64,000 nt of DNA from Drosophila pseudoobscura (Eukaryota > Arthropoda > Insecta > Diptera > Drosophilidae), in contig NC_046679.1 in assembly GCF_009870125.1 (NCBI RefSeq), positions 31,124,001-31,188,000 of the forward strand, in the 5' to 3' direction. Within the stretch, counting starts at the first letter, position 1, and the number at the start of each line of letters is the position of its first letter. The notes beneath the pieces are model-generated. The model was not told the DNA's origin. It made no database searches and saw only the letters and a program-made list of their open reading frames with translations. Both the position numbers and the translations under genes were made by a program. Shown here in pieces: positions 1-11,159 of the stretch.

Positions 1-1
1 G

Positions 2-340
2 TCGGCCAGTGGCAATCTCATCGACGACAAGTACAAGGAGAACAGCAACAAGATAGCCACCGAAGGTGCCGATGTGGACTTTGTGGCTGGTGTGGTGTGT
101 CAATCCTCCAAGACGTTCGCCTTCCCGGGACTGCTGCAGCTAACGCCCGGAGTGAAGATTGACGAGAGTGTGGACAAGCTGGGACAGCAGTACCAGACGC
201 CCGAGCATGTGATCCAGGAGCGTGGCGCCGACATTGGCGTGGTGGGACGCGGCATTCTGCAGGCCTCCAATGTAGAGCAGGCGGCCCAGACGTACCGCGA
301 TCGCCTGTGGGCGGCCTATAAGGATCGCGTAGCCAAGTAA
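2..340 (+). CDS. r-l: UMP synthase (rudimentary-like), 3' end only
   Basis: Partial gene: the window opens inside the last exon, and 112 codons are visible before TAA at 338-340. The residues match the C-terminal half of the orotidine-5'-phosphate decarboxylase domain of bifunctional UMP synthase, which makes UMP from orotate in the cytosol. Visible hallmarks are the GVVCQSS strand, the LTPGV segment and the GADIGVVGRGI phosphate-binding strand-loop near the C terminus, followed by a helix ending in VAK. The frame is open from base 2. Its downstream neighbour AnxB9 is convergent. An ATTAAA at 471-476 and an AATAAA at 832-837 are candidate poly(A) signals. The distal one would make the 3'UTR overlap the last AnxB9 terminal exon. 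The gene name rests on family similarity and on the order r-l, AnxB9, Cortactin, Mvl, as I recall it for melanogaster 93B. Confidence 0.9.
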   Translation, partial: SASGNLIDDKYKENSNKIATEGADVDFVAGVVCQSSKTFAFPGLLQLTPGVKIDESVDKLGQQYQTPEHVIQERGADIGVVGRGILQASNVEQAAQTYRDRLWAAYKDRVAK

Positions 341-606
341 AGACAGAGGCTTCCCTTAGCATTCCGTATTTCAATTTGAATAGAAATTTCCCCCTACATT
401 CGGTTTTGGTTAAATAATTTAAGCGCAACAAAAGACAAATTATTTTCACGATTTTAAAATGCATTTATGAATTAAACTCTAGATAAGAATTTTCCACAGA
501 AAAACGTATCCAATGTTAAGATAAGAGTCACAACAAATAGAAGATAAAGTTACAACAATCGATGTGTGTGTTAATGATACGATAACAATAGTATATTATC
601 TGATTC

Positions 607-660
607 CTAGTAAGAAGCCAGACACTGCAATACGTAGCTATAGTCGCCGGATATATCGTC
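607..660 (-). CDS. AnxB9: AnxB9 alternative terminal exon 3
   Basis: A TTTACAG acceptor precedes 18 codons, DDISGDYSYVLQCLASY plus TAG, in the same phase 0. It is the most distal of three terminal exons and lies only 267 bp beyond the r-l stop codon on the opposite strand. The DxSGDY pattern is the usual annexin fourth-repeat end, so it is a credible functional alternative. It ends in a Cys-containing tail unlike the other two. Confidence 0.8.
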   Translation of the reverse strand, partial: DDISGDYSYVLQCLASY

Positions 661-1060
661 CTGTAAATGAAATCGAGAGGAGGAGAACATTGTTGAATCT
701 TGCGTAGTTTTGCCATCGAACTAAGCAAACTTTATTGTTGTTAATAGCAAGCACAATACTATATATATATTTGTGCATATATACAAGTACTATATGCAGA
801 ATAATTCACAAGGAAAAACACATGTATACAAAATAAAACACACATAAAAAATCAGTATAATCGAGACGTTAGACGTTATTGCACAGAGGGAATTAGGAAA
901 CTACATAAATAATTTCATACGTTTCTTTTTTTTGTTCTTTTAAGTTTGTTATTTCTTCGAAATGCAACATTTTCTGTTTTTTTTTTGTTTTTGGCTTTTT
1001 CTATTTTAGCAGTTGGGGGGGAAATTTGGGTGTATATATCGTATGCTGGCTGGATCCGCT

Positions 1061-1114
1061 CTACCAAGCCGCTAGTGTGACTAGCACATATCCAATATCG
1101 GTTTCCGCATCCTC
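1061..1114 (-). CDS. AnxB9: AnxB9 alternative terminal exon 2
   Basis: An AG acceptor (CATCACAG) precedes 18 codons, EDAETDIGYVLVTLAAW plus TAG, in the phase-0 frame required by the exon ending at 2478. The peptide replaces the C-terminal part of annexin repeat four with a more acidic tail, and it corresponds to a known alternative C terminus of melanogaster AnxB9 as I recall it. Its length equals that of the other two terminal exons exactly. Use would need skipping of the exon at 2149-2096 or polyadenylation choice. Confidence 0.85.
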   Translation of the reverse strand, partial: EDAETDIGYVLVTLAAW

Positions 1115-2095
1115 CTGTGATGTTTGCAGGAAAGATAGAAGCGTGAAAAGAGCAAATATCAGAGCATTTTATTTTGTATACATTGCTTAAGGCTTGGCTT
1201 TAAGCCATAAGTAATTCTTTGTAAGAGAATGTTATAGGTTAAAATCGTGTAAAATGGTTGAAGGAAGGAATTCTTGGTGCTATTAGCATATATATTTATG
1301 ATCTGATAGCAACATACATTTAAATTTGCGCGCGTTTTCTTTGTAAGTAACATGTACATGCCATCTACACGACATGTACTTTACATGCATAAGCAGTGTA
1401 AATGAACATTAGCGGAAAGCAGTGTAGGCAGTGTAAATGGCTTGAACTTACTTTTAAATTTTAAAGTACGTTATACTGATCAGGAATATATATCTATGAG
1501 AATAACCGTTTTTTTCTTCCACACACATATCTTATATAAATTTTAAACCTTGAAAAACCACTGCCCAAGTTAATGAAAAGTGTTAAGCGACCAACAGAGC
1601 GCTGTTAGTAACATGACAGGCAGTGCAGTATATCCACAGAAACTCAAATTGAATTTTATATTTTTTCATCGTTTTTTTTTTATTTTGTTGCGTTTTTTAA
1701 CGATTTAAATAGCAAATGAGACTCGAAAAACAAAACAAAACCATAGCATAAGCTAAAACATAGTCAAATGTTATATATATATGTATAAGGATAAAATTAT
1801 GTGCATGTTTCGTGCATAGTTATAATAATTAACATGATGCGAGAGACGGTAGAACTGATTTGTAGAACTGAATCTAATTCTGTGGGCCTTAAATGCACTG
1901 TACATTGCTCGTCTTCTTGAAAATCTTGTTCCAGTATAAAATCTACACGAAAGTGTTTAACTATTCGATATCTGAACTCTCTCTTTTTGTACATTCTATT
2001 AAGTGTATGTGATAGATAGCTTAAGGCTTGGAACAGACGACAGTGAAAAGGTATTGTTGGAGCTGATTCTTGATTTTTGGTTGGGGGTTTCTTTT

Positions 2096-4035
2096 CTAGA
2101 ATCCAACAATGGCCAATAGGGCGCGCTTATAATCGCCAGATGTGTCGCCCTAAAAATATAGAATATGCCACGTTTTAATGTTTTTTTGTATGCACACAAA
2201 TGAAATTAAATCAAGTTTAAGGGAAAGTTATGGCATTGCGGGAAAGTACTGGGAAAATATCTACAGAATAGATCGATGCATTGCGGATATAGAAGAATGA
2301 GTTATGAGGTTTGCATTAAAAAAAAAAAACAGCACCAAAGGCAGCTAAATGATTAGATGGTATATATATCTCTCTGACAGATACGCATTCGATGAGGTGT
2401 TATTTTTGGGGTATCACACCCCGTGCAAGGCACAATCAAATGAGTTAATTATAGGGATAGTAAAAATCGGTATTTACCTTGATCCACGACTCCAGGCTCT
2501 TGCCGTACTTGTTCTGGAATGCCTCCTTGATGTCACCCAGATCGATCTCCGAGCGACTGACAACGATGCGGATTAGCGTCTTGTCCTTGGTGCCCATGCC
2601 AGCCATGGAATCGTGCAGACGCTCCGAGAAGTAATCGATCTTGGACTTGCAGCACTTGACTATAGGAAGAATTTTAATCATAAGTAAAGAATTCAATCAG
2701 TTAGGAGTCCAAAACGTACCAATGGCAAGGAATCCCTTCTCCACAGAGCCACTGAATTCCTTCTTGATGGCCTTCTCGATATCGTTGCCGGACAGGTTCT
2801 CGTATTCGAGGAAGATCTGACGCAGCTGCTGGTATGAGCGGGTGATGAGGATCGAGTTGAAGGTGGACTCATCAGTGCCCCACTGTCCCTCGCCGGCGTC
2901 GTGCAGAGCCTGAGCATCGGCGATGGCCGCAGCCTCATCGACGCCCTGGTTCTCGTCACGATTGCCTTGGACGAGGGACACGCAGAGCCGCTTGAAGTGT
3001 CCACTGGTGTCGCCCTTCAGGTCCGACTCCAGAGACTTGCCAAAGCTCTGCTCGTAGAACTGGGCAATGGTCTTGATGCCATAGTTGGAGAGGGTGCAGA
3101 GGATCTCAATGATGGCCTCCTCATCGGTACCCACTCCGGAGATGGCGTCGTGCAACTCCTGGGCATAGAACTGTGGCAGCGGTGTCATCAGAGCCAAAAT
3201 CACATCCTCGAACTTGCCGCCCAGCTCCGACTTGAGGTCCGAAATCAGATCCTTGCCGTACGAGGTCTTAAAAGCCTCCGCAATCTCCAGACGCTGCACA
3301 ATGCCGCGACGGGCCAGGATTTCAATGATCGCCTTCTCATCGGTGCCGAAGCCCTTCATGGCCTTGCGCAGGATTGCCGCATCCTCAACGGGATCGAAGG
3401 GATCTGCCGGGTAGACAGTGGGTGTGCACTAAAGATATAGAAACCACAGAGATTGAGTAAGTAAGTGAGTAACAAGCCTGAGTAATTCCTTATCACAGAG
3501 GGAGAGTGCGGCTGATGAATACTTGTGTATTTTTCTACATATGTGAGGCACGTAATACCCGTAAAGGTTCTGCTCTCTGACTCAGCAGCATTAAGCAGAA
3601 CAATGTTTTTAGAACTTATTTATACTATACCTTTTTCCTTTTGTTATGCTAATTTAGCTTTGCATTGTACATTATCTGCGGTTTTTTCTTTTTTGGCACT
3701 GCTGTCAAGCTCTTATCAAAAAGAGACCTGATAGGAATTCCCAATCAACGGCACCTCATGGCCTATCTGTCAGTACTGGTTTTTCAGTAATTATCTCGAC
3801 TACGAGTACTCTATACAATTTAATGAACGTGTAATTGCTCCAGTAAATTACAGATAATTGGTTTTTAGATTAAAGGAAAGACTTGGACTTTGTATGAATG
3901 GGATATCTTTCAGTGCAGAGAAACACCCTCTTTGGCTTAATAATATTAAGAAATAGAATACAATTCCTTCCCCAGATCCCCAGATTGAATCCATTCTCTA
4001 CTCACCTTGAACGGATAGTATTCAGCGGAGCTCAT
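2096..4035 (-). CDS. AnxB9: Annexin B9, main model with first terminal exon
   Basis: Ca2+-dependent phospholipid-binding annexin with four annexin repeats, cytosolic and at membranes. On the minus strand the coding exons are 4035-4006 ([10 protein letters not shown]), 3428-2720, 2659-2478 and 2149-2096. All junctions are GT/AG and close in phase, giving 324 codons plus stop. Repeat signatures of the type [21 protein letters not shown] and AGMGTKD carry the type-II Ca2+ loops. The last exon here encodes 17 residues ([17 protein letters not shown]) that complete repeat four. Two further terminal exons lie downstream at 1114-1061 and 660-607. The upstream 5'UTR continues to 4060, where a TTTACAG acceptor ends a 2.1 kb intron. 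The family assignment is near certain from long collinear similarity. Confidence 0.95.
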
Positions 4036-4060
4036 TTTGATTTGGTTGTTTGTGGAAAAT
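4036..4060 (-). other. AnxB9: AnxB9 5'UTR part of the first coding exon
   Basis: On the minus strand a CCATTTACAG acceptor (AG at 4062-4061) is followed by 25 untranslated bases ending CAAATCAAA directly before the ATG at 4035. The CAAA before ATG is a good Drosophila start context. The intron upstream, 6177-4061, holds the TA-repeat at 4074-4115 and otherwise no ORF I would defend. Confidence 0.6.
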
Positions 4061-6177
4061 CTGTAAATGGCATAATAATAATAAATAATAATAATAATAA
4101 AGCATAATTATTATTAAATATTTGATGTGTAAAAGGAAACCAAATCGTGCTAGAGGTCGCATGGGAGCTAAAGAACGTGTTCAAACTCAGGACCGGGGCC
4201 CTGCCCTATGACATCATTCTAGAGGGCCATTTTCCCCATTGATTTTACGTACCCAAAGAGCCTGATGTTTTTCTAGTTTTATTTCTGCTTCAACCCGAAC
4301 CAAGTTCAACGAAAAACTGGAAAGGAAAGTGAAAGTTTTCAGTGGTTCGGTAGCTAGGGAAATGGAACTTAAATTGGGCTTGGGCTTGTCTGATAAGTAT
4401 AAATGTTGTTTCGTGATAGCCGCAATGAGCAAGACGAAACCCACACGAAATGGCCTTATAAACGGATGAGCTCATTCCGTTCTGCTGTGGAACACATTGC
4501 GGACATGACACGTTTATGGCCAAGAGAGAGAAAGCTTCAGGGAAATGCCGCCACCCAGCCGACATACTATCCGCATCACCTGCCTCTAGCATAACCAGTT
4601 GGGTTGTCAACTGGGACACTATCTTATTTATTTTTTTTGTTTTGGCACTTTGAGCTGATATAATCCGGAAAATCAATAGTGCCAAATTACTTTATAGTAA
4701 ATGGTATTTTTGAACCAAGTTTCGGCGGGGGACATGCACATGTTGCGCCAGAAATATGCGTATGTTTTGCCAAAGTAGAAAGTCAACAAAAGATACAACA
4801 GAAAAAAACAACATTGAAAAAAGCAAAGACGTGGCGAAGCTTCCAAACAGGCCAAAACCATCAACAAAAACGCCTCTGCAGGCCAAAAGCTATAGAGCTA
4901 TAAACAAACAACAATTTTCTTGGCCCCAACCGTAAGATATTGTAGCTCTGGAACCGGTTGTTCTGGATTGTACATACATCTGCTTTTTTTTTGTGTTCAG
5001 ACACAAAATTTATTGTTTTTTCTGGCAAACAAATTTTTGGAAGTGATGGAAGAACTTGAAAATCAAGAGACGACCACTTGAATGCCCTTCATTGGGGATG
5101 GATGGGTTAGACATCCAATTATTCATTCATGACGTTCTTCTATAAATAGCCTCCAAATGATCATTAAGTGTGAATCATAGACTCGTGAGATCTGTGACGT
5201 CAATGTGAAGCTTTAGACGTGACTCGAGTTTTGAGACCGGAGAGAAAACTAGACAAAATGGGCCTTTAGAGAGAGCTCTGGAAATGGTCTAGCTCGTGAC
5301 TCGTTCGAAAATGTGTGAATAATTTCATAAACAAAAGCTTTCCGACTTCGAACAACTCTTTTCGGACTGTACCTCGAATTTATATTCACGAATGTGTTTT
5401 ATAGCTATGTTTAATAACTTAGTCGGTAGTAAACCTTGATGGCACACCTTTATAATTGCTCGACCTAAAATGCGATACCAATTGCAAGCAAAGGAATGTC
5501 ACTTGACAACATACGATGCGATATGAGTAATACTATGTACTGGAAGCCTATGGTGTATATAGTGCACTTGTATAGATGTGTCTGACTGTAGTTGGAATGG
5601 AAGCTTCCTGGGTGTGCAATTGAAGTTGATTGAATTAAGTAGAGAGATCGGATAAGCAGCACGATTCTTTTTTATTCTAAAGAACTCAATTGGAAATACT
5701 TTCGAAAAAGTAAAATAGAGTAAAATTGAAACGAGATGAACCACAAGTCACACGCGTCTGCGGCTGGGAGAGGAGAGCACAAAGCGTTAGAGAGAGAGCG
5801 AGACCGAGACCCCACCACATTTGATGATGTCATCTTTGGCTAGCAAATTAAGTGTTTTTTTTCTCTCCTTTTATCTGGTTGTTGTTGAAAGGGGCGGCGC
5901 AAATTTCAATCGAAAAGTAAATAAATGTGAGATTTCATCTCTCTCTGGGTCCCAAGGTTGTGGCCACGTCCACGTTCAAGTGTTCTCTAGCTAATTCCCA
6001 GAATTACTCGTATGGTAATGCCCTTGGCATACGAAATCATACACTTTCTTTTGCACTTTTCGTTTGTTTTTGCACTTTTATTTTGTTGGTGGTCAGACAA
6101 TACGACACAACGGGGCGGGACACAACGGGAACTAACAAAATGGGTAATCTAGGAGTGAAATTCCACAATAAATTTAC

Positions 6178-6273
6178 CAAGTGATATTTTTAACGTACAA
6201 ACTTTTCGAAGCGAACTGTAAGCGAGAGAAGAAAATACTGAATCATTTGACGCTCGCGGTCGTCACTTTTATA
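6178..6273 (-). promoter_or_regulatory. Candidate AnxB9 promoter and noncoding first exon
   Basis: On the minus strand a TATAAAAG box lies at 6273-6266, preceded by CT/GA repeats (6280-6290) that resemble GAGA-factor sites. An initiator-like TTCAGTA follows with its A at 6239, 34 nt from the first T of the box, slightly longer than usual. The following ~60 nt end in CTTG|gtaaat at 6178/6177, a good donor. This could splice to the acceptor at 4061. I infer that it is the AnxB9 start because it is the only strong minus-strand promoter-like cluster between AnxB9 and Cortactin. No transcript evidence was available. Confidence 0.5.
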
Positions 6274-6819
6274 TGTGGGGCTCTCTCTCACTGTGGGGCC
6301 GCTGCCGCTTCCATTGGAATCATTGGAAGTGTAAAAGCCGGTGTATGGGATCCAAAAGAGAGAGAATGAGAGGGAGTATTGGGGTGTTGGTGAGTTGGCG
6401 TCTTATGGGGGGCATCGCTGGTTTACAGAGTAATTGAAAATATTAGATTTTTCACTGGTTCTCGGATGAAAATTGATTAAATTATAATCTATACACAGAT
6501 TCCAATTAATTAATAGCATTATAAAGTTCTATGTATAAAGCTGTGTGTGCAGATCTCATCTAGATTGGAAAACCATGCTCTCCTACGCTCTAGGCAAATA
6601 CCGTATCTGGATGAATCACCAGATCAATGGAAGCTGCTGATGCGATAACCATGACGTGAATCTTAATATAGCTTTGATATTTACATAGTAATAATGGCGC
6701 CACAGGGAAAAATGTGAGGAAATTATGAGTAATCTGTTTCCAGTATCTGTTTCCAAATTAAGTGGGTCAGTTCATAACGGCTAAAATTTTGAACCGCTGT
6801 CGCTCTTCTCTTTTGGTAT

Positions 6820-6910
6820 TCATTTGAATTGTATTTATATTTGTATTTGTATTTACGGTATATTTGTAAAATTTGACGGTATATTTTGGTATTTAATTTA
6901 ATCGGTAATA
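6820..6910. repeat. GGTATATTT-rich dispersed repeat fragment
   Basis: A short block with ACGGTATATTTG and GACGGTATATTTTGGTAT. It shares its word content with the longer repeats at 7016-7222, 10945-11000 and 51347-51566. It is probably a fragment of the same dispersed family. No coding content. Confidence 0.45.
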
Positions 6911-7015
6911 ACCGGTTGATAGCAATGCGTCTCATCCCAATGCATTTAACATTTTTGGGCAAAATACAAGAAATGCAAGTGTTTAAAATAAGCCAGTCAA
7001 GTAAAAAATAGGTTA

Positions 7016-7222
7016 TTCAATTGTATAAAATTACGTCTTCAGGGCAGTGGGTTCTATATAGCTTGTAATATTCGACGGAATAACAGAAACGAGGAATATG
7101 TATAATAGAACTTGAATTCGTCAGTATAGTTAAGGTATATTTTTTATATGAGACGGTATATTTTTGTATGTTTCTGAGCGTCGGACGCTATATTTTTTGT
7201 CGACAAATCCGCGGTCACACTG
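7016..7222 (+). promoter_or_regulatory. Dispersed repeat ending in Motif-1 core promoter, upstream of Cortactin
   Basis: The last 12 bases, GCGGTCACACTG at 7211-7222, match the Motif 1 core-promoter element (YGGTCACACTR) of Drosophila housekeeping genes. Upstream are ATGAGACGGTATATTTTT and GTCGGACGCTATATTTT. The whole ~210 bp aligns by eye with the minus strand of 51566-51347, and the similarity stops right after Motif 1 in both places. A noncoding exon follows, then GAAGCCC|gtaagt at 7350/7351 and an acceptor at 7469-7470, giving a 120-nt 5'UTR intron before the Cortactin ATG. This is probably the Cortactin promoter. Confidence 0.65.
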
Positions 7223-7489
7223 CACTCCATTCAATAATTCCTTTTCGGCAATTGTTTAAAAAAATTGTTTAAACATTTCCCGATAAACGTTCGACAACAT
7301 TCTGCTACTTTTACAGCATCTGTTCTGCATTTATAGTTTGTGAGAAGCCCGTAAGTAAATCATAAATAGCCGCTATGCAGTTATGCAGCGACACAGCCCC
7401 TCCCATTTATTATCTGAATGTAAAAGAAAACCTGCCCCGCCGACTAGTGTGTGTTTATCTTTTGTGGCAGATAAGGATAAGCCAGTAGT

Positions 7490-9323
7490 ATGTGGAAAGC
7501 AAGTGCTGGTCATCAGATACAGGCCACGAGTGCCGCGGAAGATGATGACTGGGAGACCGATCCGGATTTTATCAACGATGTCAATGAACAAGAGCAGCGC
7601 TGGGGATCGAAGACGATCGATGGCAGTGGCCGCACAGCGGGCGCCATTGAGTGAGTCATTATCTCATTAATTTCGCTGGAAATACGAGTTCATTGTTTTC
7701 ATTAATGTTCTTTCCCTGTTTACAACAATGCCAGCATGGACAAGTTGCGCGAAGAGACGGAACGCTCGGACTTGGACAAGAAAAAGCAATTATTAAAGGA
7801 TCAGAATGCTGGCTATGGCTACGGTGGAAAGTTCGGTGTGGAGAAGGATCGAATGGACAAGTCGGCGGTGGGCCATGACTACCAGGAAAAGGTGGCTAAG
7901 CATGCCTCGCAGAAGGATTACAGCGACGGATTCGGTGGTAAATTTGGTGTGCAATCAAATCGTGTTGACAAATCAGCTGTGGGCTGGGATCACATCGAGA
8001 AGGTTGAGAAGCATGCCTCACAGAAGGATTACTCGTCGGGCTTTGGTGGCAAATTCGGTGTGCAATCGGATCGAGTGGATAAATCGGCCGTCGGTTGGGA
8101 TCACATTGAAAAGGTCGAAAAACACGAGTCACAGAAGGGTAAGAGATTCTCATTCTGATGGCTCAACAACACTATAGCCACGATTCTTTGTTCTAGATTA
8201 CTCCAAGGGCTTTGGGGGTAAGTTTGGTGTCCAGGAGGATCGTAAGGACAAATCCGCGGTGGGCTGGGATCATAAAGAGGCCCCACAAAAGCATGCCAGT
8301 CAGGTGGATCATAAGGTCAAGCCAGTCATTGAGGGAGCTAAACCTTCGAATCTGCGTGCCAAATTCGAGAATCTGGCCAAGAACTCCGAGGAGGAGTCGC
8401 GCAAGCGATCCGAAGAGCAGAAACGTTTGCGCGAGGCTAAAGACAAGCGGGATCGGGAGGAGGCAGCCAAGCAGACGGTCGCGGAGAACACTCCCCGAAC
8501 CTCTACTGAAACGCCGCCACCGAAGGGCAGTCGGGCGGCCATCCAGACGGGTCGGGCTGGAGGCATTGGCAATGCCATCAGTGCGTTCAATCAAATGCAA
8601 TCACCCGTCTCTGAGACACCTCCGGCACGCAAGGAACCCATTGTCATTCCCAAAGCACTGCCGCCTAAAGTGGAAGTGGCTGACGAACCCCAACCAGAGT
8701 CACCAGCTCCGGTTGCTGCTGCTGTTCCTACTCCCGCTCCTGCGCCTGTTGTGGTCAAAGAGGCAGCACCCCCCGAAAAGGTCATTGCTCGACCTCCGGA
8801 TGTTGTGCCTCAGATTGAGGTTGAGACCGTGGACACGCCCCCCAGAAGTGAACCCACATCCCCAGCGCATGAGCCAACGCCTCAAGTGCAACGTCAGGCC
8901 GAACCGCAATCGCAACCGCAACCTGAACCTGAGCCAGAGCCTGTGGCGGAACCGCTATATCAAAATCAGGCGGAGATTAAGGCTGCCTCGCCACAGCCAC
9001 CGGCAGCTTCCCCCCTTCCACCATCAACGAATGGTGCCACGCCTGAGCCTGCCCCAGAAGCTGGTGCTGCTGCTGCCACAACCTTTGAGGAGGCCATCTA
9101 TGCAAACTCTGATAATCTTGCCGACTACTTGGAGGACACTGGCACACATGCCCTGGCGCTCTTCGACTACCAGGCGGCCGATGACGATGAGATATCGTTC
9201 GATCCCGACGATTTGATCACCCACATCGAGAAGATCGATGATGGGTGGTGGCGTGGACTGTGCAAGAATCGCTATGGCCTCTTTCCGGCCAACTATGTGC
9301 AGGTTGTCGAACAAAATTCCTAA
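7490..9323 (+). CDS. Cortactin: Cortactin, actin-nucleation promoting factor
   Basis: Three coding exons, 7490-7650, 7735-8138 and 8197-9323, close in phase to 563 residues. The N-terminal acidic segment ([10 protein letters not shown], residues 18-27) is the Arp2/3-binding region. About residues 80-228 hold four 37-residue cortactin repeats (each with GGKFGV...DKSAVGWDH) that bind F-actin; vertebrate proteins have more (about 6.5). A charged helical segment rich in EE/KR follows, then a long Pro/Glu-rich linker. The C-terminal SH3 domain (about 505-563) shows ALFDY, GWWRG and FPANYV. It acts at the cortex to stabilise branched actin. The start ATG is fixed by the conserved [10 protein letters not shown] opening and lies behind a spliced 5'UTR. 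AATAAA at 9890-9895 is one candidate poly(A) signal. Confidence 0.95.
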
Positions 9324-10740
9324 GTTCCATGAAACAGTATGCTTCCGTTTGAAATTCACGATAGAACAAAATCAAATTGTATTTACTTTACTTACTAACC
9401 GAAACAACAAATAATACAGATGTTGGATTATAAAATCGATCCACTACTAACCCAAACCCATTTTGTATGCCCCTCCCCCCACAAGCATTGTGTCCCATTT
9501 TGTGTGCAACGAACTGCTAGAGATTGAAATTATTATTGTAATTTGTTATTCTAGCACTTGAACGAACTATTCATGGTATTCCATATATATTTGATATATC
9601 ATTTACAAAAATGACCATTTTACATTCTTTTTGTATCATTTAATAGTATATTTTTCAAAGAAAATACTATGCCAAACTATATTTATGTTTTTCGCCTTAA
9701 GAAATCGCATGTGCAAAAATTTTTACATTATTCATTTGATATTTTATTAGTTGCTTATGAAGTTTTTGATGATGTGTCAAAAGAACGACTTTGCTCTTTT
9801 TAAATTGTATAAAGTCTATGAATGTTTCCCATGTCAGGTAAAATCTAATGTTAAAGACAGTCACAACAGAAAAGTCTGCTCTTTTGATAAATAAATACTT
9901 AATAAAGTTTATCAATAACAAATATTATTTAAGGATGGTTTTCAGAGTCACGACGTCGTTTGGTTTCCTCTTTAGTGTGTGGTAGGGCCTTTGCAGGGCT
10001 GCTTCTCTTGAATAAAGTGCCTTTTTTTCTTATCTTTTGCCTACACACTTGACCCAAACAGTGAATAATTCAAGGGATACTTACAATTGCTGAAATGGCG
10101 TACTATATACTGGTCGTTTGTAATGAATCATATCATTTATGGTGCAGTGGCAGTGACAGTGGCGGCTGGACAAAGGGAATGAGAACTTTGCATTGTGCCG
10201 ATTAGTCAGTTTTTTCTTTTCAAGAACAAGCCATATTTCCATAGCTTAGACACGGCGACATGTTATTTAGCTTATCACAAATATTGGGCGTCGGATCACA
10301 ATCGAAAGAAATGTCAGACCAAATCAAAATCAGTAACCGATAAAATTGATTTATAAATTGAATTTTTGATTTTAGAGGGTATTACGATAAAGTGTGCGTG
10401 TTGTGGGTAGCGTTGGAAATACTACATTGAGATTGTCTGTCAAGTCAAATGCTTGTGTGGGACGGGGTCTAAATCTCGTAATTGTATACGCGTAAACTTA
10501 CCGTAAACCTGTGGTTAATGATAAAACAGAGGGACAGATAGCGAGGGAGAGAATAGTCCCAGCCCCTACGGAAAATTTGTCGTACGTCATGGGGCGTGGG
10601 CACGAATCTGCTGAGGGTCCTGAGGTATTATCAAAAAATCCCCTATCAAAAAACGCTCCAGCCAGCCGTTGGTGGGCACGGCATGTTTTCTCGCTCTGCC
10701 CCCTCTGTCCCTCGGGGGCTGTAATCAGCAAAACATAAGC
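9324..10740. other. Cortactin 3' region and Mvl upstream DNA
   Basis: AT-rich sequence without a defensible gene. The first ~570 bp up to the AATAAA at 9890-9895 may be Cortactin 3'UTR. The rest is upstream of the Mvl promoter. The GC-richer block 10500-10740 is open in several frames but has no domain and no start or splice logic. Confidence 0.5.
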
Positions 10741-10800
10741 CTCGCGAGCGAGCTACTGCCGGCAGCCAGAGAGAGAGCAGAGGCAGCATTTGTATTTCGA

Positions 10801-10903
10801 ATAAATAGCGGCTACAGTTAAACGCCAGCACTCGTCATTCAGCGGTGATCGTGTTCAGAGGCAGACGTGCGAAACTCAAAACCAACGTATTATCGTTACA
10901 GAG
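10801..10903 (+). promoter_or_regulatory. Mvl promoter and noncoding exon 1
   Basis: A GAGAGAGA stretch at about 10769-10776 precedes ATAAATAG at 10801-10808 (TATA-like). Next comes GTCATTCAGC with two possible initiators (A at 10837 or 10841). An AGACGTG at 10863-10869 fits a DPE, about 27 nt after the first initiator (usual 28). The exon ends ACAGAG|gtatgt at 10903/10904. The first downstream acceptor that makes sense is TTTTGCAG at 14711, one base before the Mvl ATG, so a 3.8 kb 5'UTR intron is inferred. Confidence 0.55.
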
Positions 10904-10944
10904 GTATGTTAATTTAGCAGCGAGCTTACAGCGAATGAAAAAGT

Positions 10945-11000
10945 TCGTTCTTAATCGGTATATTAACGGTATATTTCGGTATATTTTATCGCGGTCAGAA
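10945..11000 (+). repeat. GGTATATT repeat fragment inside Mvl 5' intron
   Basis: Three spaced GGTATAT words (TCGGTATATTAACGG, then CGGTATATTTTATCGCGGTCAG). It resembles the end of the repeat at 7016-7222, but its Motif 1 is degenerate (GCGGTCAGAAC instead of GCGGTCACACT). Confidence 0.45.
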
Positions 11001-11159
11001 CAGGGTGAGCATTTACCATTATATATTTAAATATATATTTTGAAGTCGGTAAATATCAATCTATTCAATTTGCATTCAAATCCTTGTCTCTTATTCACTT
11101 TCAAACAATTTATATTTGGCGCGAAATTCTCGTATCCACGACACGGATTTTAGCAACAT

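Noticed and set aside
18-464. 148-codon minus-strand frame over r-l
   Set aside because: It is the antisense shadow of the r-l coding sequence; no domain, and it runs into the 3'UTR.
8212-9216. 334-codon + frame overlapping Cortactin exon 3
   Set aside because: Arg/Pro/Leu-rich out-of-frame shadow of the Pro/Glu-rich linker; the SH3-bearing frame is the real one.
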